Assembly: GCF_015864825.1 (NCBI RefSeq)
Contig: NZ_JADYWL010000006.1
Span: 1-64,000 of the forward strand
Origin: Psychrobacter sp. NZS113
Lineage (GTDB): Bacteria > Pseudomonadota > Gammaproteobacteria > Pseudomonadales > Moraxellaceae
Length of the DNA stretch: 64,000 bases
Reading direction: 5' to 3'
Shown here piece after piece: positions 54,101 to 62,786 of this stretch. How positions within the stretch are numbered: the stretch's first letter is position 1; each line of letters opens with the position of its first letter. The position numbers and the translations under genes were made by a program. Under the pieces are notes generated by a model. The model saw nothing but the letters and a program-made list of their open reading frames with translations. It was not told the DNA's origin and ran no database searches.

Positions 54101-54829
54101 ATGAAACAAGCTTTATTAATTTTGTCAGTATTGGGAATGGGTATAGCACAGACAAGTGGTGCTGTCGAAACAACCTTTCAACCAAATAATACCTTGAGTC
54201 ATACCACCACAAATATCTCTACTTCTGCGACCTATGGTTCTAGTCGTAATATCTATAGCACGAACAGCGGTGCTCACGTATATAGTAACGATGAGATCAG
54301 CCAAGCCATTGATAATCTAAGTGCACATGCTAAGCAGAAAGAATATCAGCTTGCCTCGCTAACCAGCCGCCTATCTTACGAGCAACGTCAGCAACAAGCA
54401 AAATCAATTCCAGATCGTTTTTCTGCCCCTGCTATTGCAGCAGCAAACGCATCACGCGTCGCTTTATCTAGAAGCTCTGGCTACTGTGCTCGTTATGTAC
54501 GTAAAGCACTACAATCAGCTGGCTACGAATTCACGCCGAACCCTTCAGCTTATCAATATGCCTCTCGTGGCACATTAGCCCAAGCAGGCTTCACCAAAAT
54601 CAGTAACGACATGCAGCCACAAGTTGGTGATGTTGTAGTCTATAACCGTACTTCAAGTCGTCCACATGGTCATATCCAGATCTTTGATGGCAATGACTGG
54701 GTATCTGATTTCCGTCAAAACAGCATCAGCCCGTATAGCGGAAATTATAGCTATACGACATGGCGTGATTCGCAGTATGTTGATGATGCATCAGACCGTG
54801 GCATTTATCTTGCAATGGCTGACAAATAA
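54101..54829 (+). CDS. Secreted CHAP-domain peptidase-like protein
   Basis: Starting at 54101 gives 242 residues with a signal peptide (ALLILSVLGMGIAQTSGA); in-frame sequence upstream to 54023 is unlikely. A Ser/Thr-rich stretch and a short helical region precede the CHAP/NlpC-like domain. Its catalytic Cys is in SGYCARYVRKALQSAGY and its His in RPHGHIQIFDG. CHAP enzymes cleave peptidoglycan peptide bonds. A role in wall remodelling in the periplasm is inferred. A terminator follows. Confidence 0.78.
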   Translation: MKQALLILSVLGMGIAQTSGAVETTFQPNNTLSHTTTNISTSATYGSSRNIYSTNSGAHVYSNDEISQAIDNLSAHAKQKEYQLASLTSRLSYEQRQQQAKSIPDRFSAPAIAAANASRVALSRSSGYCARYVRKALQSAGYEFTPNPSAYQYASRGTLAQAGFTKISNDMQPQVGDVVVYNRTSSRPHGHIQIFDGNDWVSDFRQNSISPYSGNYSYTTWRDSQYVDDASDRGIYLAMADK

Positions 54830-54880
54830 ACACCAGTCAAACGAAGTAAGCACCAGTTAAATAAAACTAAAGTTTTCTCT

Positions 54881-54920
54881 AAACTCAGTAATGTTCTTTA
54901 TGACATTGCTGAGTTTTTTT
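54881..54920 (+). terminator. Terminator after the CHAP gene
   Basis: AAACTCAGTAATGT pairs with ACATTGCTGAGTTT around TCTTTATG (one G-U-type mismatch), followed by TTTT. Confidence 0.85.
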
Positions 54921-55010
54921 ATATTTCAAACATTAAGTTTAAATGAGAGTAACGCTTAGAGACTTTTCTACTTGAAGGGCTGTTCAAGTAGTGTCATGCA
55001 TATGATATAG

Positions 55011-55742
55011 CTAAAGTTCAAATCTTGACCAGTACTGGCGATTATGAAAATCAGGTGGCGAGGCATGACTGGTTGCGTAGTATAAAGGCGTCTTGTCCAA
55101 CCACAAGATGACGCATGGATGTATTTGCTCAATGATAGTGTTATTGATGGCATATTTTAGATGCGTGTCAGACAGCTGAGTCAACGACACGTTGAAGCTT
55201 AGCTCGTACTTATAACTATTCGGTTTAAGGGGGTCAGGTGCTCTAAGTAAATGTGTGTTTGCAGACGTGCTGTGTGGCTTGGGCTTGTTAATCCACTCAA
55301 TAGAGGCACGCGTGTGTCCATCAGCTTGATACAAAGGTGACGGTGGTAATGTTGCAGGGTTGCGATAACTCTCAAATTGATAGAGTGCGTAACGACCATC
55401 TGGGTTGGCATTAATCTCAACATAAGACGTTGTATCATTGGTAACAGTATTAGAGTTAATTGTGTTACCAGTGATAAAGCACTCAAGGCAGGTCTCTTCC
55501 CATAAGTAATCAGCAAAGCCGACCCGCTCAGGTTGCCATGTTGGCCAGTCCAATTTATCTGCCAGCATTTGGTTGGGCAAAGTAATGTGGTAAGTCAGCT
55601 GTAAACATACCTTAGGGTATTTAACAATATGAGCACTTACCTGCACACAGATACGCTTGAGATCATCGACAGTTACGCCAAGTTGTTGTGCATCACTTGC
55701 TATCGTTTCGTTTGCTATGTGAAGGTCAAAGGTTTGATTCAT
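55011..55742 (-). CDS. DOMON-like domain protein
   Basis: About 243 residues from the Met at 55742 (MNQTFDL); an upstream in-frame extension to 55880 is unlikely. The stretch YLWEETCLECFITG followed by YVEINANPDGRYALYQFESYRNP matches the pattern (LWE-TCFE-F, E-N-SP-G-WN-Y-F--YR) of DOMON-like proteins, a beta-sandwich family related to carbohydrate- or haem-binding modules. No signal peptide is seen. Function is unknown. Confidence 0.68.
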   Translation of the reverse strand: MNQTFDLHIANETIASDAQQLGVTVDDLKRICVQVSAHIVKYPKVCLQLTYHITLPNQMLADKLDWPTWQPERVGFADYLWEETCLECFITGNTINSNTVTNDTTSYVEINANPDGRYALYQFESYRNPATLPPSPLYQADGHTRASIEWINKPKPHSTSANTHLLRAPDPLKPNSYKYELSFNVSLTQLSDTHLKYAINNTIIEQIHPCVILWLDKTPLYYATSHASPPDFHNRQYWSRFEL

Positions 55743-55778
55743 AATTTGATAAGACTTAAAAATAATAATGAGAGAAAT

Positions 55779-55794
55779 TAGGGCGTGTTCAACA
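55779..55794. repeat. Lone inverted-repeat end similar to MITE family B
   Basis: TAGGGCGTGTTCAACA shares TAGGGCGTGT with the ends of the 174-bp elements at 17337 and 40172. No matching opposite end was found nearby, so this is either a degenerate remnant or chance. It lies in the upstream region of the DOMON-like gene. Confidence 0.3.
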
Positions 55795-55971
55795 GGCACT
55801 ATATTTATAATGCGATTTGGTATTATAAAACAGGCAAATCGATGAGAGTAGACAATATAAAAGCCGCGAGCAAGTTGCATCGCGGCTTTTAGGCTTTATC
55901 GTAAGGATTTAACTGTGATATAAGATCTTACGGGATGATATTTCTTAAACTAAATGTGCCATCACAAATTA

Positions 55972-56280
55972 CTATGCGTGACGTGCTAGGTTAGATAGTT
56001 TTGGATTGGCATTCGGGTTTTTACGTAGCAACAATGCCATACGACCAATAGAGTGAACCAAAGACGCATTAGCTGCTTTAGCAAGTTCAGCGCCAACGAT
56101 GTCACGCTCTTCTTTCGTGCCAGCAGGCAATTTCACTTTAATAAGTTCATGATCTGTTAGAGCACGATTGATTTCTTCAGTGATGGTTGGGGTAATACCT
56201 TTATTGCCAATCATGACAATCGGTTTTAGTTCGTGACCAATGCCTCTTAGGCGTTTGATTGTAGCGTTATCGAGTTCCAT
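55972..56280 (-). CDS. yhbY: YhbY-family RNA-binding protein
   Basis: This 102-residue protein is a single CRM/YhbY domain: RLRGIGHELKPIVMIGNKGIT with the GNKG loop at 25-28, then IKVKLPAG and VHSIGRMALLLRK. YhbY binds pre-50S ribosomal particles and is placed divergently from rlmE-ftsH-folP, the same arrangement as in E. coli. The expected role is ribosome assembly. Confidence 0.92.
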   Translation of the reverse strand: MELDNATIKRLRGIGHELKPIVMIGNKGITPTITEEINRALTDHELIKVKLPAGTKEERDIVGAELAKAANASLVHSIGRMALLLRKNPNANPKLSNLARHA

Positions 56281-56603
56281 AGAATTCCTAAGTGTTGATA
56301 AAAATAAATGACAGTGCTATTGAGAGCAGTTGATGACCATTATAGATAATCTGTGGTCAACTTGCATGAGATCAGCAGGATTTTGCACGATTTTACGTGA
56401 TGAAAATGTTAAACTGAATGTTTAGCCACATTATAAACGCTACTGTCTTATAAAACAGTGTTTTAACCAATAGAATTTGTTCAGTTCAAGACAAGAGAAC
56501 AAGTTGATGGTCTGATTGAGTCCATCTTTAAAGCATTTTATAAACGTAGTGGCTATTTCATAAGTATGTATTAGTGTTTTGCAAAGCAATAGGAGCAGGT
56601 ATT

Positions 56604-57236
56604 TTGGCCACGCGTATCGAAAATAAAAAATTGTCAAAGAGTAGTAGCGCTTGGATGAAAGAGCACATTGACGATCACTATGTGCAAAAGGCTCATAAAG
56701 ATGGCTATCGTGCCCGTGCTGCCTATAAATTATTAGAAATCAATGAAAAAACCAACCTGATTAAAAAAGGTATGACGGTTGTAGATTTAGGAAGTGCCCC
56801 TGGTAGTTGGTCACAAGTGGCTGGTCAGTTGGTAGGTGAGCAAGGCATTTTGATAGCCTCTGATATTTTGGCTATGGATACTTTGCCTGATGTTACCTTT
56901 ATCCAAGGTGATTTTCGTGAAGCAGAGGTGTTTGATAGCATCATGGCAGAAGTTGGTGACAGGCAGGTCGATGTGGTGTTGTCTGATATGGCGCCCAATA
57001 CGGCAGGTAATAGCGCGATTGATCAGCCGCGTATGATGTACTTATGTGAATTGGCCGTGGATTTTGCTTTGGCAACCTTACCAGAAGGTGGCGCGCTCAT
57101 TATGAAAGTGTTTCAAGGTGAAGGAACACAAGAATTACGCAAGCAGATGCAGCAGGATTTTAGTAAAATCCGTAGTATCAAACCAGGCGCTTCTAGGCCG
57201 CGTTCAAAAGAGATGTTTTGGATAGCGATTAAATAG
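56604..57236 (+). CDS. rlmE: 23S rRNA 2'-O-methyltransferase RlmE (FtsJ)
   Basis: Starting at the TTG at 56604, with AGGAG upstream, gives about 210 residues, the family's normal length. Motifs are YRARAAYKLLEI, VVDLGSAPGSWSQVA (SAM-binding), VVLSDMAPNTAGN and ALIMKVFQGEG with the catalytic K-D-K-E residues. It methylates U2552 of 23S rRNA in the 50S subunit. ftsH follows on the same strand, as in E. coli, but 385 bp away. Confidence 0.94.
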   Translation: MATRIENKKLSKSSSAWMKEHIDDHYVQKAHKDGYRARAAYKLLEINEKTNLIKKGMTVVDLGSAPGSWSQVAGQLVGEQGILIASDILAMDTLPDVTFIQGDFREAEVFDSIMAEVGDRQVDVVLSDMAPNTAGNSAIDQPRMMYLCELAVDFALATLPEGGALIMKVFQGEGTQELRKQMQQDFSKIRSIKPGASRPRSKEMFWIAIK

Positions 57237-57621
57237 TTTTAACTTTGATGAGTTATTGCCATTGTAAGCGGGATATTGTGTCACCATTAAGTATATCTAT
57301 TAAAATATTAAAAACGTTACAATCGTTGATTGAATAATAGCGATACCTGCTTGAATTATGCAGGTTAGTACCACATATCATGGTATATTAACTTTGTTTT
57401 AGGCAAAGTCGTCTGACAATAAGCGCTTGATAAGCTCATCTACGATAGATTCATATATCATTGATATTTATAACTTGTTAAACCTGTTTTTAAGACATTT
57501 GACATGTATAAGCCCCAATCAGAAAATTCTGACATTGATAGGTTTATGAAAAATGAGCGATACGTTTATAGACGTCACGTGTTTAATAGACACACCAATA
57601 AGTAAGGGATGGGAATAACTA
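57237..57621 (+). other. Gap between rlmE and ftsH, probable ftsH promoter region
   Basis: No ORF is seen. A small hairpin CCTGC...GCAGG lies near 57345-57363 without a T-run. GCCCCAATC near 57512 resembles a heat-shock sigma -10 but no matching -35 was found at the right distance, so I do not call it. Confidence 0.35.
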
Positions 57622-59517
57622 GTGAGCGACATGGTAAAAAATACCTTATTGTGGCTGGTGGTAATCGGCGTTTTAGTGCTGGTGTTTAGCGGCTTCGATC
57701 AATCATCTGAGCCGGATAGCCTTAACTACTCTGAATTTGTGACCGCTGTGTCAGAAAACCAAGTAGCCAGTGTTGAAATTGACGGCGAAGAGATCACCGG
57801 CGAGAAGAAAAATGGCTCAGCTTTTGAGACCATTAGACCTGCTGTATCAGATGATGAGCTGATGCCACTGCTACGTGAAAACCAAGTCGAAGTTCAAGGA
57901 ACTGCACCAAAGCGCCAAAGCGTATTGATGCAATTATTGATCGCCAGCTTCCCAATTCTATTGATTATTGGTCTGTTCTTATTCTTCATGCGTAATATGC
58001 AAGGCGGCGCAGGCGGAAAAGGCGGCGGCCCTATGAGCTTTGGTAAATCAAAAGCTAAAATGCTGACCGAAGATCAAATCAACGTCAACTTTGAAGACGT
58101 GGCTGGTTGTGAAGAAGCCAAAGAAGAAGTCGTGGAAGTGGTTGAGTTTTTACGCGCTCCAGATAAATTCACGAAGCTAGGTGCGACCATTCCACGTGGT
58201 ATCTTGATGGTAGGCCCGCCGGGTACTGGTAAGACGCTACTAGCAAGAGCCATTGCTGGTGAAGCTAAGGTACCTTTCTTCTCTATCTCAGGTTCTGATT
58301 TCGTTGAGATGTTCGTCGGTGTCGGTGCATCACGTGTACGTGACATGTTCGAACAAGCAAAGAAAAGTGCACCATGTATCATCTTTATTGATGAGATTGA
58401 TGCAGTCGGTCGTCATCGTGGCTCTGGTATGGGTGGCGGTAATGACGAGCGTGAGCAAACACTTAACCAGTTGCTGGTTGAGATGGATGGTTTTGAAGGC
58501 AATGAAGGTGTTATCGTTATTGCCGCAACTAATCGTGCTGATGTGCTTGATAAAGCATTATTGCGTCCAGGTCGTTTTGACCGTCAAGTACAAGTAGGCT
58601 TGCCAGATATCAAAGGCCGTGAGCAAATCTTAAAAGTTCATTTGAAAAAATTACCAAACACGATTAGTGTAGATGCAAGTTCTCTTGCTCGTGGTACACC
58701 TGGATTCAGTGGTGCACAGCTTGCCAACCTTGTAAACGAAGCCGCATTATTTGCAGCACGTCGTAACAAGACCAGCGTCGATATGAATGACTTTGAAGAT
58801 GCAAAAGACAAGCTGTATATGGGTCCAGAACGCAAATCAATGGTGATACGTGAAGAAGAGCGCCGTGCGACTGCCTATCATGAAGCAGGTCATGCGTTGG
58901 TAGCTGAACTACTACCGGGTACAGACCCTGTGCATAAAGTTACTATTATGCCTCGTGGTTTTGCCCTTGGTGTGACTTGGCAATTGCCTGAGCACGATCA
59001 GACCAGTATGTATAAATCGAAAATGTTGAGCGACATTGCTATTTTGTTTGGTGGTCGTATCGCCGAAGAAGTGTTTATCAATCAAATGTCGACGGGTGCT
59101 TCGAACGACTTTGAACGCGCCACCAAAATGGCACGTGCGATGGTTACTAAGTACGGTATGTCTGATGCACTTGGTATTATGGTGTACGAAGATGATGACA
59201 ACTCACAAGGCTATTTCGGCGGTGGTGGTCGTACGATCTCTGAAGCCACTCAGCAAAAGGTTGATGAAGAAGTACGCCGTATGCTAGAAGAGCAGTACGA
59301 TATCGCTCGTGAATTGATTGAAGCCAATCAAGACAAAATGCATGCCATGGTTGAGGCTCTCATGAACTGGGAAACTATCGATCGTGACCAACTACAAGAT
59401 ATCCTAGCAGGTGAAGCGCCGCGTCCACCGAGAGTCTATCAGCATAATGAAGTCAATTTGTCAAAGAATGACATCAAAACAACGGGCACAACACCACCAC
59501 CATTACCAGCGATGTAG
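57622..59517 (+). CDS. ftsH: ATP-dependent zinc metalloprotease FtsH
   Basis: This 631-residue membrane-bound AAA+ protease has two transmembrane segments (about 5-25 and 100-122). The AAA domain has GPPGTGKT at 198-205 and the SRH region, and the protease domain has HEAGH at 420-424. It degrades misfolded membrane proteins and, in E. coli, LpxC, whose gene is also in this window. The start is GTG with AAGGGATGGGA upstream. The C-terminus is slightly shorter than in E. coli. Confidence 0.96.
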   Translation: MSDMVKNTLLWLVVIGVLVLVFSGFDQSSEPDSLNYSEFVTAVSENQVASVEIDGEEITGEKKNGSAFETIRPAVSDDELMPLLRENQVEVQGTAPKRQSVLMQLLIASFPILLIIGLFLFFMRNMQGGAGGKGGGPMSFGKSKAKMLTEDQINVNFEDVAGCEEAKEEVVEVVEFLRAPDKFTKLGATIPRGILMVGPPGTGKTLLARAIAGEAKVPFFSISGSDFVEMFVGVGASRVRDMFEQAKKSAPCIIFIDEIDAVGRHRGSGMGGGNDEREQTLNQLLVEMDGFEGNEGVIVIAATNRADVLDKALLRPGRFDRQVQVGLPDIKGREQILKVHLKKLPNTISVDASSLARGTPGFSGAQLANLVNEAALFAARRNKTSVDMNDFEDAKDKLYMGPERKSMVIREEERRATAYHEAGHALVAELLPGTDPVHKVTIMPRGFALGVTWQLPEHDQTSMYKSKMLSDIAILFGGRIAEEVFINQMSTGASNDFERATKMARAMVTKYGMSDALGIMVYEDDDNSQGYFGGGGRTISEATQQKVDEEVRRMLEEQYDIARELIEANQDKMHAMVEALMNWETIDRDQLQDILAGEAPRPPRVYQHNEVNLSKNDIKTTGTTPPPLPAM

Positions 59518-59539
59518 CACTTAGTTTATAGATGTTCAA

Positions 59540-59572
59540 TAAAAAAGCCCTTTATATAAAGGGCTTTTTTAT
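59540..59572 (+). terminator. Terminator after ftsH
   Basis: AAAAAAGCCCTTTA pairs with TAAAGGGCTTTTTT around a short TA loop. It lies 22 bp after ftsH and separates it from folP. Confidence 0.92.
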
Positions 59573-59673
59573 TGTCATTGTTTTATGAAGGATTTAGGGC
59601 AGAGTAAGATTTACTGTTATCATGAGCATAGACAGTAATAATTAAAATTGTTCTTATGAGAGATAAATGGGTT

Positions 59674-60573
59674 ATGTCATTATTCCAAGCCTTACCTAAC
59701 TATAAGATATCTAGTCGTGATAAAACTTTAGATTTATCCGTGCCTCATATTATGGGTATACTTAATGTCACGCCAGATTCGTTCTCCGATGGTGGGCAGT
59801 TCAATGCGGTAGATAAAGCCATTCAGCACTGTCAGAAAATGATGAATGAAGGCGCGACTATTATTGATATTGGTGGGGAATCTACTCGCCCAAATGCTGA
59901 TACTGTTGCTACTAGTGACGAGATGCAGCGTGTTGTACCTGTTGTTCAAGCCATTAGGCAATCTTTTGGGAATGATATTTGGCTGTCTATTGATTCCAGT
60001 AATCCAGCAGTTATGGAAGCCGCATTTGAAGCCGGTGCTGACATATGGAATGACGTACGGGCTCTGAAGCGTGAAGGTGCTGCTATGATGGCCGCTAAGC
60101 TTGATATACCAGTCATGCTCATGCACATGCGCGGTGAGCCAACGACGATGAATGACTTGGCACAGTATGATAACGTGATCGATGATGTCAGTACCGAGCT
60201 ATTAGCCCGTATTGACGAGGTAGTCAGCATTGGCGTCAAGCGTGAAAAAATTATTATCGACCCAGGTTTTGGCTTTGCGAAAAACTATGAACATCACTGC
60301 GCACTATTAAGCCAGCTTAAGCAGTTGCAGAAACTAGGACTGCCAATGATGTTTGGCATTTCACGTAAGCGGTTTTTAGCAGAAGTACTGCGTAAAAGCG
60401 ATGTTGAAGCAGTGGCCAATACTCAAGCAGCAGAGCGTGATGCAGCAGGAATGGCAGCAGGCATTTTTGCATTACAACAAGGTGCGGGCATCATTCGTAC
60501 CCATAACGTGGCCATAATGCAGCAAGCAGTAGCGCTATGGAATCAGTTGTCTGAGTATGATCGACATCAATAG
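59674..60573 (+). CDS. folP: Dihydropteroate synthase
   Basis: About 299 residues from the Met at 59674 (the ATG at 59656 is an alternative). Motifs typical of the family are IMGILNVTPDSFSDGG, IIDIGGESTRPNA, PVMLMHMRGEP and IIIDPGFGFAKN, the last carrying pterin-site residues. It joins p-aminobenzoate to dihydropterin pyrophosphate in folate synthesis and is the sulfonamide target. It follows ftsH as in E. coli. Confidence 0.95.
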   Translation: MSLFQALPNYKISSRDKTLDLSVPHIMGILNVTPDSFSDGGQFNAVDKAIQHCQKMMNEGATIIDIGGESTRPNADTVATSDEMQRVVPVVQAIRQSFGNDIWLSIDSSNPAVMEAAFEAGADIWNDVRALKREGAAMMAAKLDIPVMLMHMRGEPTTMNDLAQYDNVIDDVSTELLARIDEVVSIGVKREKIIIDPGFGFAKNYEHHCALLSQLKQLQKLGLPMMFGISRKRFLAEVLRKSDVEAVANTQAAERDAAGMAAGIFALQQGAGIIRTHNVAIMQQAVALWNQLSEYDRHQ

Positions 60574-60703
60574 ATATTTGTACTCGTTTACGCTGTTGTC
60601 CAATGCTATAAGTGTTTTATGCTTTATTTAAAGAAATAAAAAACGATTTTAGAAACATCTAAATACACTATTAAAAACTATTTAAATTGACGAAGGTAGC
60701 TTT

Positions 60704-60982
60704 ATGACCACCACACAACCAGAACCAACCAATGAGCAACGCCGCATTATTTATCAAGCCCGCCGTGGACTCAAAGAGTTAGATTTTTATATTGATCCTT
60801 ATGTCAAAGAGCTATATTTGACAGCTTCGCCTGAAGAGCAAAATACATTTTCAGAGATGTTAACTCATGAAGATCCTGATTTATTAGATTATTTCACCAA
60901 TCAAAATCGTCCAGAAAACGAAGACATATGGGCGCTAGTGAATAAAATTAAAACATGGCGTCATACTAAAGACTTGGCTTAA
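60704..60982 (+). CDS. sdhE: FAD assembly factor SdhE
   Basis: This 92-residue protein has the SdhE signature RRGLKELDFY (20-29, with the conserved RGxxE) and a helical fold with HEDPDLLDYF and DIWALVNKI. It promotes covalent flavin attachment to the succinate dehydrogenase flavoprotein subunit. It is followed 34 bp later by a ygfX-like gene, the usual pair in gammaproteobacteria. Confidence 0.9.
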   Translation: MTTTQPEPTNEQRRIIYQARRGLKELDFYIDPYVKELYLTASPEEQNTFSEMLTHEDPDLLDYFTNQNRPENEDIWALVNKIKTWRHTKDLA

Positions 60983-61016
60983 TGCTTTATATTTACTGTG
61001 GCACTCAAATATAACT

Positions 61017-61469
61017 ATGGCAACTTCGCTACGTATTGATACTGCTATTCAGCCTGCTAGCTATTTGCGCGTGTTGCTGTATATGAGTTTAGCAAGTGCT
61101 ATGGTTATGCTGGCATGGCTTGCTACTCTAAGCGTATGGCAATATATCATTATCTTGATAGTGGCAGCAGCGGTTACCGGTTATTTGATACTGTCACGAC
61201 CTAGACTGCTGCATATGAGCCAGCCGCCCTTGAGTCAGCGTGTTGATAGAGGGTGGCAGCTGATGATTAGAACCAGTCGTGGTGATGAGCTGTGGCAGGC
61301 ACAGATGGTCGATGTCCATAATTATCGGTGGGCTATGAGCTTTGAGTTCGATATTGTAGAACCTTATCAACGTTCTTTATCAATAACAATATTTCGTGAT
61401 CAAGTGAGCGCTGAGCAATGGCGAGAATTGAATGTTTTAGCCAATGTGAGCTCTGCTAAGAGGAAGTAA
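61017..61469 (+). CDS. YgfX-like membrane protein
   Basis: This 150-residue protein has two adjacent N-terminal transmembrane segments (LYMSLASAMVMLAWLATL and IIILIVAAAVTGYLIL), then a soluble domain of about 85 residues. That topology and the position directly downstream of sdhE match YgfX (CptA). E. coli YgfX was reported to affect cell shape by acting on MreB/FtsZ. The identification relies on topology and context more than on motifs. Confidence 0.7.
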   Translation: MATSLRIDTAIQPASYLRVLLYMSLASAMVMLAWLATLSVWQYIIILIVAAAVTGYLILSRPRLLHMSQPPLSQRVDRGWQLMIRTSRGDELWQAQMVDVHNYRWAMSFEFDIVEPYQRSLSITIFRDQVSAEQWRELNVLANVSSAKRK

Positions 61470-61738
61470 GCGGTTGTTATTTTAATCCTTATATTTCAGT
61501 ACTAGTATTTTCGCCTTTTCAATTTTAGCTTTTCGTTATAAGGTTAAGGCTAATGAGTGATCACAGCTTATAACAAAACAGCTCTCTCGATAATGAAAGC
61601 AATTTGTTATCTTGTAAAAGTAACGTGTTTCGTTCAAGAGCGCTCTACAGTCGTCGTATACTAACTAAATATCAGTATGTTGAGACAGAGTAGAGATTCT
61701 TTGATAATAAATAATATGATAAAAAAAAGGAGTAGAGT

Positions 61739-62452
61739 ATGAGCTTGTTAGGGAGTTTAGTGAGCCAAGTTGCCCGTAGTGCGATGAAGCCAGAAAGTAC
61801 ACAGCGTAGTCCTATCGACCAAAGCGCGAACTCGCGTGGTACTGGTGGTTTAGGTGATATATTAGGTAGTGTATTGGGAGGAAGCAATCAGGCCAGTGCC
61901 AATAATCCACAAAATAATCGTCAGGCTGACAATGGTTTTGGTTTGGATGATATTCTAGGTGGTCTGACTGGAAGCACTCAAAGCGGTGGTATGAGCTCAG
62001 GTGTTGGTGGCTTAGGAGATATCTTAGGTAGTGTATTAGGTGGTAGTCAAAACCAAAGTGGTGGCTTTGGTGGCAAAGGCATGCTGATAGCTGCATTGAT
62101 GCCAATGGTACTTAGTTGGATCAAGCGCAATGGTGGCTTGAGTGGTGCACTATCGAAAATTACTGCTATGGGTCATGAGAGCAAAGCGCGCTCTTGGATG
62201 AGTAGCCAAGAAACTAACGATATCCTTAATCCTAATGATATCGATCGTTTGTTTGATGAAGATGAGATCAAACAAGTAGCTGCGCATACCGGTGCTAATG
62301 ATGCAGAAGTACGTCAGGGCCTCGCTGAATTACTGCCTGAAGTCATGAATCAGCTGACACCGAATGGTAACTTAGATACTGAAAATGAAGCCAATGAAGA
62401 GATTGACCAGATTATTAATCAGTTATCTAGTCGATTGAATACCTTTAAGTAG
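61739..62452 (+). CDS. YidB/DUF937 family protein
   Basis: This 237-residue protein has two similar glycine-rich repeats (GLGDILGSVLGGS twice, near 38-50 and 94-106). The second is followed by a DUF937-like C-terminal domain with IKRNGGLSGALSKITAMGHESKARSWMS, DEDEIKQVAAHTGANDAEVRQGLAELLPEVMNQLTP. E. coli YidB is a small protein of unknown role. The repeated glycine-rich N-terminus is an enlargement. A 5'-AAGGAGTAGAGT ribosome-binding site supports the start. Confidence 0.8.
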   Translation: MSLLGSLVSQVARSAMKPESTQRSPIDQSANSRGTGGLGDILGSVLGGSNQASANNPQNNRQADNGFGLDDILGGLTGSTQSGGMSSGVGGLGDILGSVLGGSQNQSGGFGGKGMLIAALMPMVLSWIKRNGGLSGALSKITAMGHESKARSWMSSQETNDILNPNDIDRLFDEDEIKQVAAHTGANDAEVRQGLAELLPEVMNQLTPNGNLDTENEANEEIDQIINQLSSRLNTFK

Positions 62453-62511
62453 TCTTTTATAAAGTAAGTTTCTATTTGCAAAATTAAACATGTCGATGAA
62501 AACTGAACAAA

Positions 62512-62543
62512 AAATAGTCCGTCACTAGACGGGCTATTTTTTT
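62512..62543 (+). terminator. Terminator after the YidB-like gene
   Basis: AAATAGTCCGTC pairs with GACGGGCTATTT around ACTA, followed by TTTT. The remaining part of the 62453-62786 gap is AT-rich with no other feature. Confidence 0.85.
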
Positions 62544-62786
62544 ATGGCTTCTATATCAATACCATATTTAACAGAATAGTTATCATTAATTTGTCTTTTA
62601 ATCTAAACAGATATGTTAAAAACAGTAAACAATAACATAAGGGTCATATAAATCTTATAAAATAGCTAAGACGATCACTTAAATTATGGCCGTAGTCCCG
62701 TCATCTTAAGAGCACTGAACTATAAGAGCATTGAACTAAAGGTACACTCATCTAATCGTCTAATGATTTTATAAGGATTTTTATTT

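Noticed and set aside
57512..57520. Heat-shock-type -10 (CCCCAATC) upstream of ftsH
   Set aside because: No matching -35 at the expected spacing.
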